7,439 nucleotides of DNA from Spirochaetales bacterium. Lineage in GTDB: Bacteria; Spirochaetota; Spirochaetia; ARS1246. The stretch spans positions 1-7,439 of the forward strand of contig JAFGHN010000316.1 in the NCBI GenBank assembly GCA_016930115.1. The letters are read 5' to 3'. This document shows positions 1 through 4,961 of this stretch, in pieces. Both the position numbers and the translations under genes were made by a program. Every line of letters begins with the position of its first letter. Position 1 is the first letter of the stretch. The notes under the pieces were generated by a model, which saw only the letters and a program-made list of their open reading frames with translations, ran no database searches and was not told the origin of the DNA.

Positions 1-797
1 GGGTTGGTATGTCTTCCGAGACCCATGTTGATTTTCGCCCGCCACACGTCGTATCCCCGCTTCCAGAGCTGGCTTCTCACCGTGTCTTTGCCCTTTGCGT
101 CGCAGCGGACCGCCACTCCCAAGGACACCGCCGTATTCAAGTGTTCGATCTCGTCCTCGATGGCGGTCATGATTTCCGGCAGGTCGGTCTCATTGGCCTT
201 GAACTCGAGAATACAGGACATCACCTTCTCGTTCAGGACATCCTCCCGGAGCTGACCGGTTGCAACGTCACTCATCAGTGCGGTGAGCGGATTCTGGGGC
301 TGGAACTCCACCGGCAAGCGGGCAATCGCCTGGCAGACCTTGTCCACGTCTCTGAAATACGCCCCGACCCCCGGTCTTCCAAACTCAACGGCAAATCCCA
401 CCTCCCCTTCCTTCACCCGATTGGTCACGTCGTTGGTCTTGACCTCCTGTGTTCCCCTGCCGCCCACCCCGGTCGATTCATGGGGTACGAGGGGATCGCT
501 GAAGGCGCGTCTCAAGATTCGCGGCCAGACGAGCTCATCCGGCGTGAGAGCACCCGTCGGGCAAATATCAGGTTCCGGTTCAAAATGGAGCTTGAAAAAC
601 GCCAGCACCTGCTTGATAAAGCGGGTGGGTTGTTGGGGAAGATGCTCGGTGCTCAAACCGTTGTAGCAGGTGTGGCACTCCACACAGGCATCCTCGTTGA
701 TCTCGGACAGACCGTCGTCGCCGATATAGATGGCTTCCATCGGGCAGACGGCAACGCAGTTGCCGCACCCGATACATTTCGTTTTGTCGGTATGCAT
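1..797 (-). CDS. 4Fe-4S dicluster ferredoxin-domain protein, 3' end beyond window
   Basis: The minus frame from the ATG at 797 stays open to the left edge (265 residues visible). Residues 8-19 (CIGCGNCVAVCP) form a textbook 4Fe-4S ligand set. A second set is C38, C41, C44 (CVECHTC), with the fourth ligand probably C79 (CPTGAL), so about 34 residues are inserted between ligands three and four. The rest has a GRGT-x5-ND motif near 114-123, GRPGVGA at 140-146 and KINMGLGR near 255-262. From memory this resembles a family of uncharacterised ferredoxin-like proteins that end shortly after such a GLGR motif, so little is probably missing. It likely transfers electrons in the cytoplasm; no signal peptide is seen and the partner is unknown. 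The start was chosen because the first cluster begins seven residues later and a TATAAT lies just upstream. No Shine-Dalgarno is visible. The plus-strand open frame over this region is an antisense shadow. Confidence 0.85.
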   Translation of the reverse strand, partial: MHTDKTKCIGCGNCVAVCPMEAIYIGDDGLSEINEDACVECHTCYNGLSTEHLPQQPTRFIKQVLAFFKLHFEPEPDICPTGALTPDELVWPRILRRAFSDPLVPHESTGVGGRGTQEVKTNDVTNRVKEGEVGFAVEFGRPGVGAYFRDVDKVCQAIARLPVEFQPQNPLTALMSDVATGQLREDVLNEKVMSCILEFKANETDLPEIMTAIEDEIEHLNTAVSLGVAVRCDAKGKDTVRSQLWKRGYDVWRAKINMGLGRHTN

Positions 798-805
798 GGC
801 CGTAG

Positions 806-834
806 ATTATACATGATTCTCAAGAAGCGAAAAG
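806..834 (-). promoter_or_regulatory. Probable promoter of the ferredoxin-domain gene, possibly leaderless
   Basis: On the minus strand a perfect TATAAT lies at 811-806. Only 8 nt separate it from the A of the ATG at 797, so transcription would start at or within about two bases of the start codon. The -35 is poor: CTTTTC at 834-829 with a 17-bp spacer. The bases between -10 and ATG (CTACGGCC) contain no ribosome-binding site. Read by eye only. Confidence 0.45.
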
Positions 835-884
835 CCCGCCGCCGCGTATGTGGCGCCGCGCCAGGCACGTTTCGGGCGGGGTAG

Positions 885-914
885 TTGCTCTAAATTGATT
901 TTTGTACGTATGAT
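885..914 (+). promoter_or_regulatory. Probable promoter of the MATE gene, possibly leaderless
   Basis: TTGCTC at 885-890 (4 of 6 to TTGACA) and TATGAT at 909-914 (5 of 6 to TATAAT) are separated by 18 bp. The -10 ends 8 nt before the ATG at 923, the same spacing as on the divergent ferredoxin gene. The intervening CATCATTC has no Shine-Dalgarno. An 8-bp palindrome ATGATCAT (910-917) overlaps the -10. Confidence 0.5.
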
Positions 915-922
915 CATCATTC

Positions 923-2281
923 ATGCGATCTCTCACCGAAGGCAACGAAACCAAGGTCATCATCAATTTCGCCCTCCCGATGCTGATCGGGAATGTTTTC
1001 CAGCAGCTGTACACCACCGTCGACGGAATCGTCGTCGGGAGGGGAGTCGGCAAGGAAGCTCTCGGCGCTATCGGTGCGAGCTTTCCGATCATCTTTTTCA
1101 TGATTTCCCTGTCCATGGGGCTGATGATGGGCGCGAGCATCATGCTCAGCCAGTTCTTCGGGGCCAAAGACTACGTACGCATGAAACGCACGATGAGTAC
1201 CGGGTACGTATTCCTGATTGCAGCTTCGGTTGCGGTCACGATCGTTGGGCTTGCGTTGAGCGGCCCGGTGCTCAAAGCTATCAAGGTGCCTGACGCGGTG
1301 TATCCTCACGCGAAGAGCTACCTGCAGATCATGTTTATCGGTATGTTTTTCATGTTCGGGTATAACACCATAAGCGCGATACTGCGCGGCCTTGGCGATT
1401 CGAAAAATCCGCTCTACTTCCTCATCGTCGCATCGATAGTGAACGTGGGTCTCGATCTCCTTTTTGTGTTGGTCTTCAAGTGGGGTATCGCCGGTGCGGC
1501 GTGGGCGACGGTCATCTCACAGGGTCTTTCGTTTGTCATCGGTATCGTCTACATGCAACGGTCCAAAGAGGAAAGCCTCCATATCGATTTGAAACATGCG
1601 GTGTTCGATCGCGAGCTTTTCCGTACCATGATCAGGATCGGCCTTCCGACGGGGATTCAGCAATCCCTTGTCTCCCTCGGGTTTATCGCCCTCACGCGGA
1701 TAGTGAACCCGTTCGGAACAAACGTAATCGCCGGATACACCGCGGCGATGCGCCTGGATTCGTTCGCCGCGATGCCGGCGATGAATCTCTCAATGGCGAT
1801 CTCCACCTTTGTCGGTCAGAACCTGGGTGCAGGAAAGCCTGAACGCGTCCGTAAAGGCTACTTGTCGACGCTTGCCGTCTCGCTGGGTATTTCGCTGCTT
1901 ATGACGGTGGTGATGGTGTTGTTCAAGTATCAGCTCGTCGGGCTGTTCACAAGCGACAGTGAGGTACTGCGGTACGGTGCGGAATACCTTGTGATCGTGA
2001 GCTCGTTCTACGTGGTGTTCACAAGCATGTTTATCACCGGAGGCGTCCTTCGCGGAGCGGGCGACACCTTTATCCAGATGATTTTCACCATCACCGCACT
2101 GTGGGGGGTGAGGATACCCGCCGCCGCCCTCCTTTCGTCGTTCTTCGGCACCGCCGGAATCTGGTGGGGCATACCCGCGGGATGGATCGTCGGGTTCACC
2201 GGGATCTTTCTCTATTACCTTTCGGGAAGGTGGAAGCGCAAAGTGATCGTGAAACATCCGACCGCAATTTTACCCGGATAA
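923..2281 (+). CDS. MATE family multidrug/metabolite exporter
   Basis: This 452-residue integral membrane protein fits the MATE family (usual length about 440-470), which exports drugs or metabolites by antiport with Na+ or H+. The N-terminus has the family style LTEG...FALPMLIGNVFQQLY followed by VDGIVVGRGVG near 33-43. About 12 hydrophobic segments are visible. The two halves repeat each other: ILRGLGDS (153-160) followed by a helix and GIAGAAWATVISQ matches VLRGAGDT (385-392) followed by GTAGIWWG. Likewise SQFFGAKD (76-83) matches VGQNLGAGKPE (297-307), the cytoplasmic loop motif of each half. The protein ends in a basic tail (RWKRK) expected in the cytoplasm. The start at 923 puts the motif at the usual distance and agrees with the promoter. 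It is divergent from the ferredoxin gene. It is nearer the DinF/MepA-like branch than plant MATEs, but the substrate cannot be told from sequence. Confidence 0.93.
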   Translation: MRSLTEGNETKVIINFALPMLIGNVFQQLYTTVDGIVVGRGVGKEALGAIGASFPIIFFMISLSMGLMMGASIMLSQFFGAKDYVRMKRTMSTGYVFLIAASVAVTIVGLALSGPVLKAIKVPDAVYPHAKSYLQIMFIGMFFMFGYNTISAILRGLGDSKNPLYFLIVASIVNVGLDLLFVLVFKWGIAGAAWATVISQGLSFVIGIVYMQRSKEESLHIDLKHAVFDRELFRTMIRIGLPTGIQQSLVSLGFIALTRIVNPFGTNVIAGYTAAMRLDSFAAMPAMNLSMAISTFVGQNLGAGKPERVRKGYLSTLAVSLGISLLMTVVMVLFKYQLVGLFTSDSEVLRYGAEYLVIVSSFYVVFTSMFITGGVLRGAGDTFIQMIFTITALWGVRIPAAALLSSFFGTAGIWWGIPAGWIVGFTGIFLYYLSGRWKRKVIVKHPTAILPG

Positions 2282-2283
2282 TA

Positions 2284-2312
2284 TTGACATCGATTAAATT
2301 CCGGGTTAAATT
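2284..2312 (+). promoter_or_regulatory. Promoter of the DUF2239 gene, probably leaderless
   Basis: A perfect TTGACA at 2284-2289 is followed after 17 bp by TAAATT at 2307-2312 (4 of 6 to TATAAT). The -10 ends 6 nt before the ATG at 2319, which places the expected transcription start on or next to the A of the start codon. The sequence AACCGC before the ATG is no ribosome-binding site. The promoter begins 3 nt after the MATE stop codon, so the gene is probably transcribed independently. TTAAATT occurs twice (2294-2300 and 2306-2312), 12 bp apart. Confidence 0.6.
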
Positions 2313-2316
2313 AACC
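2304..2316. promoter_or_regulatory. 13-bp inverted repeat over the -10 box, operator candidate
   Basis: GGTTAA-A-TTAACC is a perfect 6+1+6 dyad covering the whole -10 hexamer and ending 2 nt before the start codon. A protein bound here would block RNA polymerase. The regulator is unknown; autoregulation by the DUF2239 product is only a guess. With an AT-rich core, chance occurrence is possible. Confidence 0.4.
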
Positions 2317-2318
2317 GC

Positions 2319-2888
2319 ATGGAAATCAAAAATCAGTACAGTGTGTTTGCGTCGTTTCAACGTCTCGCTAACGGTTCGATCGATGAAGCGGTGAGGGCGG
2401 CCAGGGAGCACCTTGACCGCAACCCGGAAGTACCCGTTCTCATCTTCAACAACGAAACCGGAAAACAAGAGGATTTCGATCTGAGCGGCTCCGTGGAGGA
2501 TGCGGTGGCGCGCGCGGTTCCGCGGCCGAAACAGGGGCGCGGAAGGCCAAAGCTGGGTGTGGACTGCGGTGAGATTTGTCTTCTACCGAGACACTGGGCA
2601 TGGCTCGAAGCGCAGCCGAGGAGTGCCTCAGCTACCATCAGGCGGCTGATCGATGTTGCGAGGAAAAGTGCCGGCAAGCAGGATCGTGTGCGTGAGCGAA
2701 TTGCCGTGACGGACCGTTTTCTTTGGGGGATGGCCGGCAATCTTCCTGGCTATGAGGAAGCTTCGCGCGCGCTCTATGCCCAGAACTGGGCTGACTTCAG
2801 TGAGCTGACGTCGGCATGGCCGGAAGACATCCGGTCGCACGTCGATTTTCTATTGAAGAAGTACCCGGCAGGGCAGGCTACGGAATAG
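2319..2888 (+). CDS. DUF2239 family protein, possible DNA-binding protein
   Basis: I recognise this 189-residue soluble protein as DUF2239, a family with no established function. Its landmarks are an N-terminal alpha/beta part (SVFASFQRLANGSIDEA, then VPVLIFNNETGKQEDFDLSGS at about 38-58), the motif GRGRPKLGV (73-81), LLPRHWAWLEAQP (88-100), SASATIRRLIDVAR (102-115) and the C-terminal LWGMAGNLPGYEEASRALYAQNW. GRGRPK looks like an AT-hook core. The next 35 residues read as strand-helix-helix (GEICLLPRH, then WAWLEA, then SATIRRLIDVAR), as in ribbon-helix-helix repressors. That gives a hypothesis of DNA binding, which is my inference. There is no Shine-Dalgarno; a consensus-like promoter abuts the ATG. 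The gene lies 37 bp after the MATE gene and converges on the nitroreductase gene with a 21-bp gap that holds no obvious terminator. Confidence 0.88.
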   Translation: MEIKNQYSVFASFQRLANGSIDEAVRAAREHLDRNPEVPVLIFNNETGKQEDFDLSGSVEDAVARAVPRPKQGRGRPKLGVDCGEICLLPRHWAWLEAQPRSASATIRRLIDVARKSAGKQDRVRERIAVTDRFLWGMAGNLPGYEEASRALYAQNWADFSELTSAWPEDIRSHVDFLLKKYPAGQATE

Positions 2889-2909
2889 GTCCGCTGAAAT
2901 CGGCGTTCT

Positions 2910-3455
2910 CTAGTATCCGTTGTGACTGCTCATCGCTCCCGCGGTTTTTCGCGATTTCCCGCGTAACGGGTAACCTTCAGCCGGGTAGCCGAGCGTGATG
3001 ACCAACCCGATTCTCTTCTGTCGGGGGATGTTCAATAATCTCTTAATTGTTTTCTCGCTGAACCACCCCAGCATGCAGGTACCCAGTCCGAGCTCCGCGG
3101 CCCGCAGGCAGAAATGACCGGCCGCAATGCCGATATCGATCAACGGATAATCTCTTTTCTTTATACGTCCACCGATCTGGGTAATCAGCATCGGCGCTTC
3201 CTCGACCAGCACCGCGAGGACCGGGGCCTGCGGGGCGAACTTGTTGAATGAGACAACGCTGTCGAAGGTCGCCCGGGCAACTTTTTCCTTCAGTTCGGGG
3301 TCATCGACGAGGATGAGTTTCCACGGCTGCGAATTGCTTGCCGAAGGCGCGAGCCGGACGGCCTCGATGAGTTTCTCAAGTTTTTCGCGTTCAACAGCCC
3401 TGCCGTCATATTTTCTGACGCTTTGTCTCACCCGTATCAATTCTGAAAAATCCAT
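2910..3455 (-). CDS. FMN-dependent nitroreductase family protein
   Basis: This 181-residue protein belongs to the small nitroreductase family, homodimeric flavoproteins that reduce nitro groups, quinones or flavins with NAD(P)H in the cytoplasm. Visible FMN-site motifs are RQSVRKYD (10-17) and SASNSQPW (38-45). The core helix DIGIAAGHFCLRAAELGLG (107-125) is followed by TCMLGWF, the family's GxxWxG-like region. Near the end are GYPAEG (156-161) and the basic KSRK (167-170). The length is typical of the short class. The start at 3455 is preceded by GGAGA (3469-3465) with 9 nt spacing and by a TATAAT at 3485-3480. A longer reading to 3665 is rejected because its extra 70 residues are the antisense of a cysteine synthase remnant. 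The physiological substrate is not known. Confidence 0.9.
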   Translation of the reverse strand: MDFSELIRVRQSVRKYDGRAVEREKLEKLIEAVRLAPSASNSQPWKLILVDDPELKEKVARATFDSVVSFNKFAPQAPVLAVLVEEAPMLITQIGGRIKKRDYPLIDIGIAAGHFCLRAAELGLGTCMLGWFSEKTIKRLLNIPRQKRIGLVITLGYPAEGYPLRGKSRKTAGAMSSHNGY

Positions 3456-3464
3456 GTGATCAAT

Positions 3465-3485
3465 TCTCCAAAAAAATCGATTATA
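3465..3485 (-). promoter_or_regulatory. Promoter -10 and ribosome-binding site of the nitroreductase gene
   Basis: On the minus strand a perfect TATAAT (3485-3480) is followed by CGATTTTTTT and GGAGA (3469-3465), 9 nt before the ATG at 3455. The best -35 candidate at 17 bp is TACCAG (3508-3503), which is weak. This gene has a conventional leader with a Shine-Dalgarno, unlike the three leaderless candidates to its left. The signals fix the start at 3455. Confidence 0.55.
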
Positions 3486-3516
3486 CCGGACGAAGGGCCT
3501 TCCTGGTAGTAGGATC

Positions 3517-3744
3517 GATCCCGGCGGAAGCATCAAGGACAGCTCACCGCAGGGGAAGATTGATATGTTTGTCGCCGGTGTAGGCGGCGGGTTTATCCCC
3601 GATGTGCTGGATATCAATCTCGTTGATATGGTCTTCACGGTCTCGGACACCGAGGCGACAGACACGACGCGGCTCTTGTCTCAGAAAGAAGGTCTCCTGG
3701 TGGGAACCTCATCGGGCGCCAACGTGTTCACCGCCATCCACCTC
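3517..3744 (+). pseudogene. Decayed cysteine synthase (cysK-like) remnant with two internal deletions
   Basis: One plus frame here reads as three conserved blocks of the PLP-dependent cysteine synthase / cystathionine beta-synthase fold, joined without the sequence that should separate them. DPGGSIKD (3517-3540) matches the PLP-lysine motif, normally about residues 35-45. It runs straight into QGKIDMFVAGVG, normally near 170. That in turn joins GGFIPDVLDINLVD and EGLLVGTSSGANVFTAIHL, normally about 225-275. Roughly 125 and 50 residues are therefore missing, by comparison with the remembered length of CysK (about 310). No start codon precedes the first block, and similarity stops after 3744, before the usual C-terminal block. 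The catalytic lysine motif survives but the fold cannot. An ATG at 3565 opens 84 codons in this frame, but I see no ribosome-binding site that would make it a gene. CysK is a better fit than cystathionine synthase (SSGANV), but not certain. Confidence 0.8.
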
Positions 3745-3801
3745 GATAACGGCCCGACCGCACCGGCCCCGCGCGTCGGACCCCCCCGGCCGCCGCACGC
3801 T
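3745..3801. other. GC-rich spacer between cysK remnant and radical SAM gene
   Basis: This stretch continues the remnant's open frame as a proline-rich reading with no recognisable similarity and contains a run of seven C (3781-3787). It lies just past the stop of the minus-strand radical SAM gene. I could not find a hairpin followed by a T-tract that would act as that gene's terminator. Confidence 0.4.
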
Positions 3802-4749
3802 TCAGTTCTTTCCCTTTGAGAAACGGCGGACGTAAAACCGGTGTCCGTCGTATTCCATCTCGATGAGACGGTCCTCGGCGACGAGGTTTTCGACAACAGA
3901 CCGGGGCGCTCCGGACTTTGCCAGGAGTTTTTCAACCGCGTCTTCCCTCATGGGATGGACCGCCGTAATGCTCAACAGGTCCTGTTCGGCGTCACCGGTG
4001 CTTGCGAACGCATCGCCTTCATAGCCTATTAGATATTCTACCTTGCCGACCTGTTTTTCCAGAATTTGATGGGCCCTGATCAGCGCACCCTCCTCGGGCA
4101 GGCGCACCCGTTTTTCCGCCGGCGGTCTTGTGGGAATCGAGAGGTATGCCTTGTCCGGTTTAAGGCTTGAGAGAAAAGCGGCGACGGCTTCCATGTTCTC
4201 TTTTCCGTCGTTCATGCCGCTCACGAGCATCGTCTCGGTCACCAGCTCTCCTTTGTACATATCTCTGAATTCAAGCATGCCTTCGAGGATTCTATCGAGC
4301 TTCAGGCTGCGATGCGGCCGGTCTATCTTTCGCCACACATGTTCGATTGTCGAGTCCACCTTGAGCGAGACCCAGTCCGCCGGCGCAAGCGCCAGTTTCA
4401 CCTCGTCCTGATCGATGAGAGAGCTGTTACAGATGACTGCGATTTTTATCCCCAGCGGTTTGAGCGCTTCGATCGAGCGGCCGAGCTCTAAATCCAGCGT
4501 TGGCTCACCGTCAGGTACGAAAGCCAGATAGTCAATAGTTTCCCCCAGTTCTGTCGTCTGACGCACCCTCTCGCGTACTTCATCGAGAATTCTTTCTGGC
4601 TCATAGAATCTCTGTCTGCCGGTCTCGAAGGCAATCGTACGCCCCACCTGGCAGTATACGCAGGAGTAGCTGCACAATTTAGGTGGTATGTTGTTGATCC
4701 CGAGGCTACGTCCCAAACGCCTTGACGGCACCGGTCCAAATGCAATCAT
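3802..4749 (-). CDS. Radical SAM protein (COG0731-type) with C-terminal winged-helix-like domain
   Basis: The 315-residue product opens with MIAFGPVPSRRLGRSLGINN and the cluster motif CSYSCVYC (C26, C30, C33), which binds the 4Fe-4S cluster that cleaves S-adenosylmethionine to a 5'-deoxyadenosyl radical. PDGEPTLD (79-86) is the GGE-like SAM-contact motif, and ICNSSL (106-111) and VSLKVDS (117-123) are further barrel strands. This combination matches COG0731, annotated by analogy with archaeal wyosine synthase (TYW1), though bacterial members have no proven reaction. Residues of about 255-310 (VHPMREDAVEKLLAKSG, then VVENLVAEDRLIEMEYDGHRFYVRRF) look like a winged helix-turn-helix. The ATG at 4749 was chosen because the family motif starts at once and AGGGG/CAGG precedes it. 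A reading extended to 4896 adds 49 unrelated residues across the promoter. The gene is divergent from the substrate-binding protein gene. Confidence 0.88.
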   Translation of the reverse strand: MIAFGPVPSRRLGRSLGINNIPPKLCSYSCVYCQVGRTIAFETGRQRFYEPERILDEVRERVRQTTELGETIDYLAFVPDGEPTLDLELGRSIEALKPLGIKIAVICNSSLIDQDEVKLALAPADWVSLKVDSTIEHVWRKIDRPHRSLKLDRILEGMLEFRDMYKGELVTETMLVSGMNDGKENMEAVAAFLSSLKPDKAYLSIPTRPPAEKRVRLPEEGALIRAHQILEKQVGKVEYLIGYEGDAFASTGDAEQDLLSITAVHPMREDAVEKLLAKSGAPRSVVENLVAEDRLIEMEYDGHRFYVRRFSKGKN

Positions 4750-4778
4750 CGCCTGCCCCTGTTCTGTCCGTGCATCCG

Positions 4779-4807
4779 TAATACCCGATAATACCAGAAA
4801 CGGTATC
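4779..4807. repeat. Direct and inverted TAATACC repeats in the radical SAM promoter
   Basis: TAATACC occurs at 4779-4785 and 4789-4795, exactly 10 bp apart (one helical turn). The second copy also forms a dyad with GGTATC at 4802-4807 (ATACC-N6-GGTAT). The set covers the -10 box and start-site region of the minus-strand promoter, so it may be a regulator site. No known operator is recognised. Confidence 0.35.
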
Positions 4808-4817
4808 GACAGGTGAA
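4788..4817 (-). promoter_or_regulatory. Probable promoter of the radical SAM gene
   Basis: On the minus strand TTCACC (4817-4812, 4 of 6) and TATTAT (4793-4788, 5 of 6) are 18 bp apart. The -10 is preceded by TGG, giving an extended -10 (TGnTATTAT). The predicted leader is about 30 nt and ends in the purine-rich AGGGGCAGG ahead of the ATG at 4749. Confidence 0.5.
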
Positions 4818-4829
4818 GTGTGTCTTTGC

Positions 4830-4856
4830 TTGACAGCCGCATTGAAGGGGTATAAC
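4830..4856 (+). promoter_or_regulatory. Probable promoter of the substrate-binding protein gene
   Basis: A perfect TTGACA (4830-4835) and TATAAC (4851-4856, 5 of 6) are spaced by 15 bp, shorter than the usual 16-18. Transcription would begin near 4863, giving a leader of about 100 nt. The leader holds an 8-bp palindrome CCGCGCGG (4877-4884) and a small GGAG-acaa-CTCC hairpin (4883-4894). I recognise no riboswitch in it. Confidence 0.45.
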
Positions 4857-4948
4857 AATATCTGAATGTCAGCCAACCGCGCGGAGACAACTCCAATTGC
4901 TGCGGCTATTTCAAATCCTCCGGGCGGGACGGCTTGCAAAACACTTTA

Positions 4949-4954
4949 AAGGAG
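4949..4954 (+). promoter_or_regulatory. Strong Shine-Dalgarno of the substrate-binding protein gene
   Basis: AAGGAG lies 7 nt before the ATG at 4962, near-ideal in sequence and spacing. It fits the high expression expected of periplasmic binding proteins and confirms that this organism also uses classical ribosome-binding sites. Confidence 0.85.
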
Positions 4955-4961
4955 TGACAGA

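Noticed and set aside
828..880. GC-rich inverted segments (CCCGCC ... GGCGGG) between the divergent ferredoxin and MATE genes
   Set aside because: The arms match over only about 6 bp, in a GC-rich tract where such pairs are expected by chance, and no T-tract or known operator accompanies them.
9..884. A 291-codon plus-strand open frame, and a 127-codon one at 283-666
   Set aside because: They lie antisense to the minus-strand frame that carries a clear CIGCGNCVAVCP ferredoxin motif. Their translations resemble no family and show the arginine/histidine bias of a high-GC shadow frame.
3456..3665. N-terminal extension of the nitroreductase reading frame by 70 residues
   Set aside because: The family motif RQSVRKYD starts nine residues after the ATG at 3455, a ribosome-binding site and TATAAT precede that ATG, and the extra part is the antisense of the cysteine synthase remnant.
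4750..4896. N-terminal extension of the radical SAM reading frame by 49 residues
   Set aside because: The extension covers the promoter and repeat region and does not resemble the family, whose members begin close to the MIAFGPVPSRR motif.
4857..4961. Possible riboswitch in the roughly 100-nt leader of the binding-protein gene
   Set aside because: Only short stems (CCGCGCGG palindrome, GGAG-acaa-CTCC) are visible. No known aptamer pattern and no terminator or Shine-Dalgarno-sequestering alternative fold could be identified by eye.
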